From the NCBI GenBank assembly GCA_052066835.1, contig JBQHRJ010000012.1: 64,000 bases of DNA; one strand, given 5' to 3'. The notes under the pieces are model-generated. The model was given only the letters and a program-made list of their open reading frames with translations. It was not told the DNA's origin and ran no database searches. The stretch is from UBA2821 sp902763335. GTDB taxonomy: Bacteria > Bacillota > Clostridia > Lachnospirales > Lachnospiraceae. This document shows positions 36,214-44,987 of this stretch, piece after piece. A program made the translations under genes and the position numbers. Each line of letters begins with the position of its first letter. The first letter of the stretch is position 1.

Positions 36214-36913
36214 ATATGTTGCACTGGATATAGAGACTACGGGATTTAATCCGGTGAATGATAAAATATTGGAGATAGGGGCCGTAAAGGTAAAAAACGG
36301 AAGAGTCGTTGATACATTTTCAGAGCTGATAAATCCGGGAATTCCGGTACCGTGGAGAATTACGGAGGTAACAGGAATAGATGATAGTATGGTAAGAGGA
36401 TGTGATAATGTTTCGGTTGTATTAAGGAAGTTTTTAAAATTTTGTGATGAGGACGTAATACTGGGACACAACCTGAATTTTGACTATTCATTTCTTGCAG
36501 AAAAGTCGGCGGAAATCGGAATGAAGTTCAGTAAGTACGGTCTGGATACCCTGACGATGGCAAAGAAACATTTAAAAAATCTTGAAAGCAGGAAGCTTGA
36601 TTATCTCTGTGCATATTATGGAATAGAAGATAAGGAACATCACAGGGCATATAATGATGCAGGCGTAACGGTAGAGTTGTATAAAAAGCTGGCTGATTTG
36701 TATGAGAAAGAAAAAGATTCAGTATTTATACCTGTAAAGATGCAGTATAAGCCTAAAAAGGCATCACCAATTACACCGAGGCAGAAAACCTATCTGACGG
36801 ATTTAATAAGATATCACAGGTTAGAATTTAATGAAAATATAAATGAGCTTTCAAAAAGTGAGGCATCCAGATGGATAGATAAAATATTATCTACCCACGG
36901 ACGAATCTTTTAA
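36203..36913 (+). CDS. DEDDh 3'-5' exonuclease (DnaQ/PolC-epsilon-like)
   Basis: An exonuclease domain with all catalytic residues: D9 and E11 in ALDIETTGF, the middle Asp in GHNLNFDYSFL, and H147 and D152 in HRAYNDAG. It should remove nucleotides from single-stranded 3' ends with two metal ions. After the domain, about 45 extra residues (TPRQKTYLTDLIRYHRLEF ... EASRWIDKIL) resemble the small helical tail found on other clostridial exonucleases. There is no polymerase part, so it acts alone or as a repair exonuclease. The gene overlaps its upstream neighbour by 11 bases, and its 3' end overlaps a converging gene by 27 bases. Confidence 0.9.
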   Translation: MIDKYVALDIETTGFNPVNDKILEIGAVKVKNGRVVDTFSELINPGIPVPWRITEVTGIDDSMVRGCDNVSVVLRKFLKFCDEDVILGHNLNFDYSFLAEKSAEIGMKFSKYGLDTLTMAKKHLKNLESRKLDYLCAYYGIEDKEHHRAYNDAGVTVELYKKLADLYEKEKDSVFIPVKMQYKPKKASPITPRQKTYLTDLIRYHRLEFNENINELSKSEASRWIDKILSTHGRIF

Positions 36914-37516
36914 TGAATTTAATGCATTTATTATGACCGGCTTTGAAAGAGAATTTAACTTCTCGGCACATGAGATAAGACGGTCAATACCGGCAGTTTC
37001 ACCGAAAGATACATATATATCTGCCAGGGCCTTATATGTGGTACTTATATCAGATTCTATATCGATGGCGTATTCTAATATTTCACGGGCCTCGGTAGTA
37101 TAACCGAGTTCAAGGAGTCTGCAGCCGTATTTGTTAAGTGTGCGGCACAGCTCAGTAAAATTCGTATCATATTCTGATAATAGCGGAAGATTGGCGGCAC
37201 CAAACTCAAGCTTGAGTTCCGTATTTGTGTATCCTGTAAAGTTTACTATCTTTTTGTCCGACAAAGATGTCAATTTTTCCATGCATGATAGAAGAATTTC
37301 ATCATTTGTTTCAATTAAAGGTAGATTTTTTTCCGTTAAGGTGATATAGTGAAGATTGCCTAAATCTTTTTTTCTGGTTGTGTTGGCTTTGGATTCGAGT
37401 TCGGACAGACTTGACTTCTTCTTAGAAGCAGTTCTTCTGATATTCATATTGAGAAATACAGTGAATGCGATAACCAAAAACGTAATCGGAAAATTTGAAA
37501 TAATTTTAAAAAACAT
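36887..37516 (-). CDS. membrane-anchored protein with TPR-like helices
   Basis: This 209-residue protein has one N-terminal membrane segment (about 8-24), a basic stretch RRTASKKKSS, and a soluble helical domain. The last 100 residues look like tetratricopeptide repeats (YGCRLLELGYTTEAREILEYAID, then YKALADIYVSFGE). Nothing specific is recognised. Its stop lies 27 bases inside the exonuclease gene on the other strand, an unusual convergent overlap. No clear ribosome binding site was noted in the short gap upstream. Confidence 0.6.
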   Translation of the reverse strand: MFFKIISNFPITFLVIAFTVFLNMNIRRTASKKKSSLSELESKANTTRKKDLGNLHYITLTEKNLPLIETNDEILLSCMEKLTSLSDKKIVNFTGYTNTELKLEFGAANLPLLSEYDTNFTELCRTLNKYGCRLLELGYTTEAREILEYAIDIESDISTTYKALADIYVSFGETAGIDRLISCAEKLNSLSKPVIINALNSLKDSSVGR

Positions 37517-37588
37517 AGTTTAGCTCCAATCTGCCATATAAGGCGGTTGATATTTTAAAGTTGTAATATTTGAAATGGAGGATTTATC

Positions 37589-37699
37589 ATGGTAAATTTC
37601 AGTAGCAGAAAAAACAAAAAAATCATGTCAGGTATCATCATTGGTATATTAATCGTGACAATGGTTGTTACAACAATTTTTGCGGCAATGTCAATCTAA
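37589..37699 (+). CDS. 36-residue single-pass membrane peptide
   Basis: A short open frame starts at ATG 37589 with GGAGG (37577-37581) eight bases upstream and ends with TAA at 37699. It encodes a basic N-terminus (SSRKNKKIM) followed by one hydrophobic segment of about 20 residues. Its size and layout resemble the small membrane proteins common in Firmicutes, such as Prli42-like or DUF4044-like peptides, but I cannot assign a family. The strong ribosome binding site and clean topology make it a probable gene. It lies 64 bases before the VanW gene; the rest of the gap holds nothing recognised. Confidence 0.6.
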   Translation: MVNFSSRKNKKIMSGIIIGILIVTMVVTTIFAAMSI

Positions 37700-37763
37700 T
37701 TGCTGATAGTTATTGTATCATTCAATAAGCTAAAAAACAAGATTCAGAAAGGAATGTAAACAT

Positions 37764-39299
37764 ATGGGTTTAAGGCAGAAAGTTCTGCACACGGTGGTTC
37801 AGCTTGCTATTGCTGGTGCGGTTGTTATCGGATTTGATACAACAAATGCAAGTGCTGCTGATACTATTGTAAATGGAATATCGGCCGGAGATATAGATCT
37901 CGGCGGTCTCACAAAAGAGGAGGCTGTAGCAAAGGTACAAGATTACGTTGCAGGATACACAGGGAAAAGTGTTGAATTTCTGGTAGATGGCAATTCAGCA
38001 ATGGCTACCATCGGAGAATTGGGATATTATTGGAAAAATCAGGATATCATAGATGATGCCATGAAACAGTGCAAAAAAGGCAATATAATTGAGCGATTCA
38101 AAGAGCGTTCAGACATGGCTAAAGAGGGCAAGAAATATACATTAGAATATGATGTCAACAATGATGTAATGACTGAGACTATAAATAATTACTGCTCACA
38201 GTTCAATATTCCTCATGTAAATGCATCGCTTACAAAAAGTGGTGGCGGATTTACATACACAGAAGAATCAACAGGCCGTATAATCGACATGGACACTACG
38301 GTAAATCAGTTTCATGATTTTCTGTTAAATACATGGGATGGAAATGATGCACAGCTTCAGGTTACGGTAGTTGATGATTATCCGACAGCTACAGTTGCAG
38401 ACTGTCAGAAAGTAACAGATGTGCTCGGATCATATTCTACTTCTTATTCAGGTGGAAGTGGTAATTATAACAGAAATCAGAATATAGAAAATGGTGCAAG
38501 ACTTTTAAACGGTTCGGTAGTATATCCGGGAGAAACATTTTCGGCTAATGCACTCCTTGAGCCGTGGACAGCTTCAAACGGATGGAAGGAAGCAGGTACA
38601 TATGTAAACGGTAAGGTTGAGGACAGCCTTGGCGGAGGTATATGTCAGGTATCAACTACACTTTACAATGCGTTATTGTATGCAGAAGTCGAGATAGTAG
38701 AGAGATATCCTCATTCAATGTCTGTGGGCTATGTACCTTTATCACAGGATGCGGCACTTGCGGGAACTTGGAAAGATTTGAAATTCTCTAATAATACAGA
38801 TGCACCTATATATATAGAATCATATTGTTCTGGCAATTCGATTACATTTAATGTATACGGACATGAAACAAGAGATCCTGGCAGAAAACTTGAATTTATA
38901 AGTGAGAAGACCGGAACGGTGGCACCGTCTGAGGTCGTTACCGAGGATCCTTCACTTCCGGCAGGATACAGAGCAGTTACAAGCAAAGGACATACAGGAT
39001 ATTCAGCACACCTTATAAAGAGGGTGTATGAAAATGGAAGCCTCATAAGCGAGGAAGTTATAAATAAGAGTACTTATGAGGCATCACCGACATATGTTAC
39101 TGTTGGAACAGGTGGTGCAGCATCACAGCCTGAAAGTGATACACCGGCACCGGAGCAGCCTTCAACGGATGTACCTGCAGATACGCAGCCTGCGACAGAG
39201 GCACCGACAGAGACACAGCCGGCGGAGACACAGCCGGCAGAGACACAGCAACAACCGACAGAGACACAGCCGGCAGAACCACAGCAGGACGGACAGTAA
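37764..39299 (+). CDS. VanW family wall-associated protein
   Basis: A short N-terminal hydrophobic segment (about 9-25) acts as signal or anchor. A PG-binding-4-type domain (GGLTKEEAVAKVQDYV) and the VanW domain follow, the latter with VVYPGETFSANALLEP, GGGICQVSTTLYNALLYAE and PHSMSVGYVP. A G5-like strand region comes next, and finally a Thr/Pro/Gln/Glu-rich tail of about 50 residues built from TQPAE-type repeats (DNA about 39198-39285). VanW proteins are wall-associated and of uncertain function; the conserved Cys in GGICQVSTT suggests catalysis or crosslinking. The tail is probably a flexible wall-spanning spacer. AAAGGAATG precedes the start. The PurM-like gene begins three bases after its stop. 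Confidence 0.9.
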   Translation: MGLRQKVLHTVVQLAIAGAVVIGFDTTNASAADTIVNGISAGDIDLGGLTKEEAVAKVQDYVAGYTGKSVEFLVDGNSAMATIGELGYYWKNQDIIDDAMKQCKKGNIIERFKERSDMAKEGKKYTLEYDVNNDVMTETINNYCSQFNIPHVNASLTKSGGGFTYTEESTGRIIDMDTTVNQFHDFLLNTWDGNDAQLQVTVVDDYPTATVADCQKVTDVLGSYSTSYSGGSGNYNRNQNIENGARLLNGSVVYPGETFSANALLEPWTASNGWKEAGTYVNGKVEDSLGGGICQVSTTLYNALLYAEVEIVERYPHSMSVGYVPLSQDAALAGTWKDLKFSNNTDAPIYIESYCSGNSITFNVYGHETRDPGRKLEFISEKTGTVAPSEVVTEDPSLPAGYRAVTSKGHTGYSAHLIKRVYENGSLISEEVINKSTYEASPTYVTVGTGGAASQPESDTPAPEQPSTDVPADTQPATEAPTETQPAETQPAETQQQPTETQPAEPQQDGQ

Positions 39300-39302
39300 A
39301 AA

Positions 39303-40304
39303 ATGGATAATGGAAAAGTTAAGGAAGCTATATTAAAACGCTCCATATTTAAAACAATTTCATATATGAAGCCTGATACGGCGGAATCATTAAATACAGG
39401 TAATGATGCCGCCGCACTTAAACTTAGTAAGGACAAGGTTACAGTGATTTCTACAAATCCTGTAACCTATACTTTTAATAGCATGGAAAAACTTGTCGTA
39501 GCTTCGGCTGTTAATAATGTTGCCGTGAGAGGTGCAAAACCGGTATCGATTGACACATGTATTCTTCTTCCGGAAAGCTATAAAGAGACCGCACTGAAAA
39601 AAATGATAGAAAACCTGCATATTGCATGCAACGAGTTGAATATATATATATCAGGGGGACATACAGAGGTGACACCGGCAGTTATAAGTCCGGTTATAAG
39701 TGTGACAGCAGTCGGAATGGCAGACAGTGGAAAAGTATTGTCTGTATCTGATATAAAGCCCGGAATGGATATAGTTATATGCGGATATATTGGATTGGCA
39801 GGAAGTGCGATAATATTAGACAAAAAGGGAGAAGATTTAAGAAAGAGATTCTGTGACAGTTTTCTTGATGGAATGAATGATTTTGAAAACTGTTATTCAA
39901 TAGCAGAAGAGGCCGCAGTCGCGGTGAACTCCGGTGTGACAGCAATGCATGACGTAAGCAGAGGCGGCATTATGAAGGCACTGTGGGAGATGGCGGAGAC
40001 GGCAGATGTGGGTATAGAGGTTAATCTTGATAATATTCCTATAAGGCAGCAGACTATAGAACTGTGTGAATATTACAATCTCAATCCATATGAAATGATG
40101 TCCACAGGTGCAGTCATAATGGTTACAGAAGATGGAGCTGTACTTGTGTCAGAGCTTTCGCACCGGGGCTATGCTGCAGAAGTAGCGGGACAAACTACGG
40201 ACAGCAACGACAGAGTATTTATAAGAAATGAAGAAAGAGCATTTATTACACCGCCAAAAGGCGATGAAATATATAAAATTTTTCAGAAAGGAAATGAAAA
40301 ATGA
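39303..40304 (+). CDS. AIR-synthase (PurM/HypE)-like protein
   Basis: A 333-residue member of the PurM superfamily with the two-domain ATP-binding layout: GNDAAALKLSKDKVTVIS, VNNVAVRGAKPVSID, the glycine motif ISGGHTEVTPAV, and HDVSRGGIMKALWEMAE in the second half. It resembles HypE and AIR-synthase-related proteins more than PurM or ThiL, but no hydrogenase genes lie nearby. Such enzymes use ATP to activate an amide or carboxylate. The stop overlaps the Lrp gene start by four bases. The substrate is unknown; neighbouring Lrp and aminotransferase genes suggest an amino-acid connection (inference). Confidence 0.8.
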   Translation: MDNGKVKEAILKRSIFKTISYMKPDTAESLNTGNDAAALKLSKDKVTVISTNPVTYTFNSMEKLVVASAVNNVAVRGAKPVSIDTCILLPESYKETALKKMIENLHIACNELNIYISGGHTEVTPAVISPVISVTAVGMADSGKVLSVSDIKPGMDIVICGYIGLAGSAIILDKKGEDLRKRFCDSFLDGMNDFENCYSIAEEAAVAVNSGVTAMHDVSRGGIMKALWEMAETADVGIEVNLDNIPIRQQTIELCEYYNLNPYEMMSTGAVIMVTEDGAVLVSELSHRGYAAEVAGQTTDSNDRVFIRNEERAFITPPKGDEIYKIFQKGNEK

Positions 40305-40783
40305 GAGAGAAAATATTAGCGGTAATAGAAAAAAATTCAAGAATCGATTTAAATGACCTTGCTATAATGCTCGGCGTAAGTGAGGCAGAGGTAGCAAATG
40401 AGATAGCTGCGATGGAGAAAGAACAGATAATATGCGGTTATCATACACTTATTAACTGGGACAAGACTTCAAATGAAAAGGTTACGGCACTTATAGAGGT
40501 AAAGGTTATACCACAGCGTACCCTCGGTTTTGATAAGATTGCCGAGAGAATGTACAATTATCCGGAAGTCAGGGCAGTTTACCTGATGTCAGGAGGATTT
40601 GATTTTACGGTTATCATAGAAGAAAAGACTATGAAAGAGGTTGCACAGTTCGTTACAGACAAGCTTGCAACACTTGATGCGGTACGTGGTACGGCAACAC
40701 ACTTTATATTAAAGAAATATAAGGATCACGGTACTGTTATAGCAGAGAATATTAAAGATGAAAGGATGTTGGTGACACCTTGA
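40301..40783 (+). CDS. Lrp/AsnC family transcriptional regulator
   Basis: A 160-residue regulator with an N-terminal winged helix-turn-helix (about 1-50; RIDLNDLAIMLGVSEAEVANEI) and a C-terminal RAM effector domain with VRAVYLMSGGFDFTVIIE. It probably binds an amino acid and controls its own operon. It is embedded between the PurM-like gene (4-base overlap) and the aminotransferase gene (4-base overlap), so it is likely to regulate that pathway. Confidence 0.92.
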   Translation: MREKILAVIEKNSRIDLNDLAIMLGVSEAEVANEIAAMEKEQIICGYHTLINWDKTSNEKVTALIEVKVIPQRTLGFDKIAERMYNYPEVRAVYLMSGGFDFTVIIEEKTMKEVAQFVTDKLATLDAVRGTATHFILKKYKDHGTVIAENIKDERMLVTP

Positions 40784-41946
40784 GAAATCCATTATCAAAA
40801 GTGGTTGAGGACATACAGCCATCGGGAATAAGAAAATTTTTTGACATAGTTAGTGAGATGGAGGATGCCATTTCATTAGGTGTTGGCGAACCTGATTTTG
40901 ACACACCATGGCATATCAGAGATGAGGGAATCTATTCACTTGAAAGAGGAAAGACTTTCTACACATCAAATGCAGGATTGAAAGAACTTAGAGAAGAGAT
41001 AAGCAATTATCTTTATAGAAAGATGGAAGTAAAATATGATCCGCTCAAAGAGGTACTTGTAACCGTGGGTGGAAGCGAGGGAATTGACCTTGCCATCCGG
41101 GCAATGATAGATCCGGGAGATGAGGTACTTGTTCCGGAGCCGAGTTATGTATCATATGTTCCATGTATAAAGCTTGCATATGGTGTGCCGGTCATAATTG
41201 AACTTAAAGAAGAAAATCAGTTCAGACTTACAAAGGAAGAGCTGCTTGAGAAAATAACTGATAAGACAAAGATGCTTGTGTTACCGTTCCCTAACAATCC
41301 TACCGGGGCAATAATGAGCAGAAAAGACCTTGAAGATATAGCGGAGGTATGTATAGAGAAAGATATCTTTGTATTATCGGATGAGATATATTCAGAGCTT
41401 ACATATGGCAATAAACATGTATCCATAGTACAGATTCCGGGAATGAAGGAAAGAACAGTTTTAATTAACGGATTTTCAAAGGCATTTGCCATGACAGGAT
41501 GGAGACTCGGATATGCAACAGCTCCAGCTGTCATTATGAAACAGATGACCAAAATTCATCAGTTTGCAATAATGTGTGCGCCTACAAACAGCCAGTATGC
41601 AGCAGTGGAGGCTTTGAGAAACGGTGATAAGGATGTCGAAGAAATGAGAGAATCCTATGACCAGAGAAGAAGATATCTCATGCATGCATTTAAAGAGATG
41701 GGACTTGAATGTTTTGAGCCTTTTGGAGCATTTTATATGTTCCCTAGTATCAAAAAATTCGGCATGACTTCTGATGAATTCGCTAACAGACTTCTTCAGG
41801 AAGAAAAAGTGGCAGTAGTGCCGGGAACAGCATTCGGAGCATGTGGAGAGGGATTCTTAAGAATATCTTATGCATATTCAATAGAAAATCTTAAGATAGC
41901 ACTTGAGAGAATGGCTGACTTTATAAGCAGATTGGAGAACAGATAA
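40780..41946 (+). CDS. class I/II PLP-dependent aminotransferase
   Basis: This 388-residue fold-type I aminotransferase has the PLP lysine K234 in NGFSKAFAMTGWRLGYA, FPNNPTGAIMS before it, and SDEIYSELTY around the cofactor Asp/Tyr. It is closest to the AspB/PatA group that handles aspartate, aromatic or acetyl-lysine type substrates. The start is a TTG at 40780 overlapping the Lrp stop; no ATG in frame lies close enough, and AAAGGATG (40761-40768) lies upstream. Coupling with an Lrp regulator suggests control by the amino acid it makes or degrades. Confidence 0.9.
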   Translation: MRNPLSKVVEDIQPSGIRKFFDIVSEMEDAISLGVGEPDFDTPWHIRDEGIYSLERGKTFYTSNAGLKELREEISNYLYRKMEVKYDPLKEVLVTVGGSEGIDLAIRAMIDPGDEVLVPEPSYVSYVPCIKLAYGVPVIIELKEENQFRLTKEELLEKITDKTKMLVLPFPNNPTGAIMSRKDLEDIAEVCIEKDIFVLSDEIYSELTYGNKHVSIVQIPGMKERTVLINGFSKAFAMTGWRLGYATAPAVIMKQMTKIHQFAIMCAPTNSQYAAVEALRNGDKDVEEMRESYDQRRRYLMHAFKEMGLECFEPFGAFYMFPSIKKFGMTSDEFANRLLQEEKVAVVPGTAFGACGEGFLRISYAYSIENLKIALERMADFISRLENR

Positions 41947-41947
41947 A

Positions 41948-42442
41948 ATGCTTAATATTGTTTTACATGAGCCGGAAATTCCACAAAATACCGGAAATAT
42001 AGGACGTACATGTGTGGCAACGGGTACCAGGCTTCATCTCATAGAGCCGCTTGGATTCAGCATAAGTGACAAGGCGGTAAAGAGAGCAGGAATGGATTAC
42101 TGGGAACATCTTGATGTGACTGTGTATGAGGATTATGAAGATTTTTGCAAAAGAAATCCCGGTGCTAAAGTGTATATGGCAACAACAAAGGGACCAAATG
42201 TATATTCAGATGTAAGCTATGAGCCGGACTGTTATATAATGTTTGGTAAAGAAAGTGGCGGAATACCTGAGGAAATTCTTGTAAATAATCAGGAAAATGC
42301 CATAAGGATTCCCATGAATCCAGAGATACGTTCGTTAAATCTGGCAAACTCTGTTGCAATAGTTTTATATGAAGCTTTGAGGCAAAACAACTTTACTGGA
42401 ATGCAGATGGAAGGACAATTAAGGAATTTTAAATGGAAATAA
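41948..42442 (+). CDS. trmL: tRNA (cytidine(34)-2'-O)-methyltransferase
   Basis: A 164-residue SPOUT (trefoil-knot) methyltransferase with VLHEPEIPQNTGNIGRTC, LIEPLGFSISDKAVKRAG and the knot sequences MFGKESGGIPEE and IRSLNLANSVAIVLYE, the full TrmL pattern. It methylates the wobble nucleotide of leucine tRNAs with S-adenosylmethionine. It begins one base after the aminotransferase stop and is last in the operon. The gap to pflB (148 bases) carries a promoter. Confidence 0.93.
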   Translation: MLNIVLHEPEIPQNTGNIGRTCVATGTRLHLIEPLGFSISDKAVKRAGMDYWEHLDVTVYEDYEDFCKRNPGAKVYMATTKGPNVYSDVSYEPDCYIMFGKESGGIPEEILVNNQENAIRIPMNPEIRSLNLANSVAIVLYEALRQNNFTGMQMEGQLRNFKWK

Positions 42443-42521
42443 GCGATATATTTTATCATATAGACAATGTATATAAAAAAGAACTTGAAAAATGAAAAAT
42501 TTGGTATATGATATTTATGAT

Positions 42522-42557
42522 GTTAGTATAGACTAACTACTAGATATAGTGTATAAT
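42522..42557 (+). promoter_or_regulatory. pfl promoter with an overlapping palindromic operator
   Basis: The -35 TAGACT (42529-42534), a 17-base spacer and a consensus -10 TATAAT (42552-42557) lie 33 bases upstream of the pflB start. A palindrome, GTTAGT-ATAG-ACTAAC (42522-42537), covers the -35 box and is a likely repressor site. It does not match the usual Rex or Fnr consensus. Confidence 0.68.
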
Positions 42558-42590
42558 CTAATCGCAAACAAAAAAAAGGAGGAATATTCA

Positions 42591-44843
42591 ATGGTACAGA
42601 AAGAACAGTGGAATGGTTTCGAAGGAAGACTGTGGAAAGAAGAAATCAACGTAAGACAGTTTATCCAGGATAACTATACACCATATGATGGAGATGAGTC
42701 TTTCCTTGAAGGACCGACAGAGGCAACTGATAAGTTATGGGGTGCTTTACAGAAACTCCAGAAAGAAGAAAGAGCAAAGGGCGGAGTACTTGATATGGAT
42801 ACAGAAATCGTATCTTCAATTACTTCACATGGAGCAGGTTATATAGATGAATCTTTAAAAGATTTGGAGCAGGTAGTAGGTTTACAGACAGATAAGCCTT
42901 TAAAACGTGCATTTATGCCATATGGTGGTATTAAGATGGCTGAGCAGTCATGTGAGATGTATGGATACACACCAAGTCCGGAACTTCACAAGATATTTAC
43001 AGAGTACCATAAGACACACAATCAGGCAGTATTTGATGCTTACACACCTGAGATGCGTCTTGCACGTCGTAACAAGATTCTGACAGGACTTCCTGATACT
43101 TACGGACGTGGACGTATCGTTGGTGATTACAGAAGAGTAGCACTTTACGGTATAGATTTCCTTATCGAGAAGAAGAAGGAAGATTTAGCTAACTGTGGTA
43201 ACGGAACAATGACAGATGATGTTATCCGTCTCAGAGAAGAGATTGCAGAGCAGATTAAATGCTTAAATGCAATGAAAGAAATGGCTAATATTTACGGTTA
43301 CGATATTTCAGAGCCGGCTAAGAATGCTAAAGAGGCAGTTCAGTGGTTATACTTCGGATACCTTGCAGCCATCAAGACACAGAATGGTGCAGCCATGAGT
43401 ATCGGACGTATCTCTACATTCCTTGATATATATATTGAGAGAGACTTAAAGGCAGGAACACTTACAGAGGTTCAGGCACAGGAATTAGTGGATCACCTTA
43501 CAATGAAGCTCAGAATGGTTAAATTCGCAAGAATTGAATCATACAACCAGTTATTCTCAGGAGATCCTGTATGGGCTACACTTGATCTTGCAGGAACAGG
43601 TGTTGACGGACGTTCAATGGTTACAAAGAACGATTATCGTTTCCTTCATACACTTGAGAACATGGGACCGGCTCCAGAGCCAAACCTTACAGTATTCTAC
43701 TCATCAAGACTTCCTGAGAACTTTAAGAAATATGCTGCAAAGATTTCTATTACAACAAGTTCAATCCAGTACGAGAATGATGACGCTATGAAGCCAGTAT
43801 GGGGCGATGATTATGCGATCTGCTGTTGTGTATCTGCTACACAGACAGGTAAAGAGATGCAGTTCTTTGGAGCGAGAGCAAACCTTGCTAAGTGTTTATT
43901 ATACGCAATCAACGGTGGTATTGATGAAAAGACAGGTACCCAGGTAGGACCGGCTTACAGACCTATTACATCTGAATATCTTGATTACGATGAAGTACTT
44001 GAGAGATATGATGACATGATGGAATGGCTTGCAGGACTTTATGTAAATACACTTAACTTAATCCAGTATATGCATGATAAATATTACTATGAAGCAGCAG
44101 AGTTATCACTCATGGATACAAACCTTAAGCGTACATTCGCTACAGGTATTGCAGGATTCTCACATGTTATCGATTCACTTAGTGCAATCAAGTACGCAAA
44201 GGTTAAGACAGTGCGTGATGAGAATGGTCTTGTTAAGGATTACGAAATCGAGGGAGACTTCCCAAGATACGGTAATGATGATGACAGAGCAGATGAGATC
44301 GGTGTATGGTTATTAAGAACATTCATGGATAAGATTGAGAAACATCACACATACAGAGATTCAGAGCCTACAACATCTATCCTTACAATTACTTCAAACG
44401 TAGTATACGGAAAGGCTACAGGATCTATGCCTGACGGACGTAAGGCAGGAGAGCCGCTTTCACCGGGAGCAAACCCAAGTTACGGTGCAGAGAAGAATGG
44501 TCTTCTTGCTTCTCTTAACTCACTTACAAAGCTTCCTTATGAGTGGGCACTTGATGGTATTTCAAATACACAGACAATCAATCCGGGTGCATTAGGAAAC
44601 AACGAATCAGATCGTGTTGACAACCTTACACAGGTAATGGACGGATATTTTGATCAGGGTGCACATCACCTTAACGTCAACGTATTTGGTAAAGAGAAGT
44701 TAATCGATGCTATGGAACATCCTGAGAAAGAGGAGTATGCAAACTTCACTATCCGTGTATCAGGATACGCAGTTAAGTTCATCGACCTTACTAAGGAGCA
44801 GCAGTTAGACGTTATCGCAAGAACATGCCACGATCATATGTAA
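42591..44843 (+). CDS. pflB: pyruvate formate-lyase
   Basis: Formate C-acetyltransferase, a glycyl radical enzyme that cleaves pyruvate with CoA to acetyl-CoA and formate during anaerobic sugar fermentation. The active-site cysteines C412 and C413 lie in AICCCVSATQTGK, followed by MQFFGARANLAK. The radical glycine is G725 in TIRVSGYAVKF. At 750 residues it is full length. The start at 42591 has AAGGAGG just upstream; an earlier in-frame ATG at 42549 would fall inside the promoter. Codon use is visibly more biased than in its neighbours, as expected for a highly expressed gene. The activase gene follows. Confidence 0.98.
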   Translation: MVQKEQWNGFEGRLWKEEINVRQFIQDNYTPYDGDESFLEGPTEATDKLWGALQKLQKEERAKGGVLDMDTEIVSSITSHGAGYIDESLKDLEQVVGLQTDKPLKRAFMPYGGIKMAEQSCEMYGYTPSPELHKIFTEYHKTHNQAVFDAYTPEMRLARRNKILTGLPDTYGRGRIVGDYRRVALYGIDFLIEKKKEDLANCGNGTMTDDVIRLREEIAEQIKCLNAMKEMANIYGYDISEPAKNAKEAVQWLYFGYLAAIKTQNGAAMSIGRISTFLDIYIERDLKAGTLTEVQAQELVDHLTMKLRMVKFARIESYNQLFSGDPVWATLDLAGTGVDGRSMVTKNDYRFLHTLENMGPAPEPNLTVFYSSRLPENFKKYAAKISITTSSIQYENDDAMKPVWGDDYAICCCVSATQTGKEMQFFGARANLAKCLLYAINGGIDEKTGTQVGPAYRPITSEYLDYDEVLERYDDMMEWLAGLYVNTLNLIQYMHDKYYYEAAELSLMDTNLKRTFATGIAGFSHVIDSLSAIKYAKVKTVRDENGLVKDYEIEGDFPRYGNDDDRADEIGVWLLRTFMDKIEKHHTYRDSEPTTSILTITSNVVYGKATGSMPDGRKAGEPLSPGANPSYGAEKNGLLASLNSLTKLPYEWALDGISNTQTINPGALGNNESDRVDNLTQVMDGYFDQGAHHLNVNVFGKEKLIDAMEHPEKEEYANFTIRVSGYAVKFIDLTKEQQLDVIARTCHDHM

Positions 44844-44897
44844 TATAGACATGTGTGACCGGAATGACGGATAACACTGACATGATATAGAATTTTC

Positions 44898-44952
44898 AAA
44901 ATCACCAGCAATAATTGATGTGGAAACAGCGTTGATTATTCTGGTGATTTTG
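44898..44952 (+). terminator. hairpin between pflB and pflA
   Basis: AAAATCACCAG (44898-44908) pairs with CTGGTGATTTT (44941-44951), and AATAAT with ATTATT inside. The stem ends in TTTTG, so it may stop most pflB transcripts and let some through to pflA, giving less activase than lyase. Confidence 0.65.
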
Positions 44953-44987
44953 TGTATCATGGTATATGAATCAGAAAGGAGTAAAAC

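Noticed and set aside
39198..39285. Tandem repeat resembling a minisatellite or short CRISPR-like array
   Set aside because: The repeat unit is in frame and encodes the Thr/Gln/Pro/Glu-rich tail of the VanW protein; there are no spacers of constant length.
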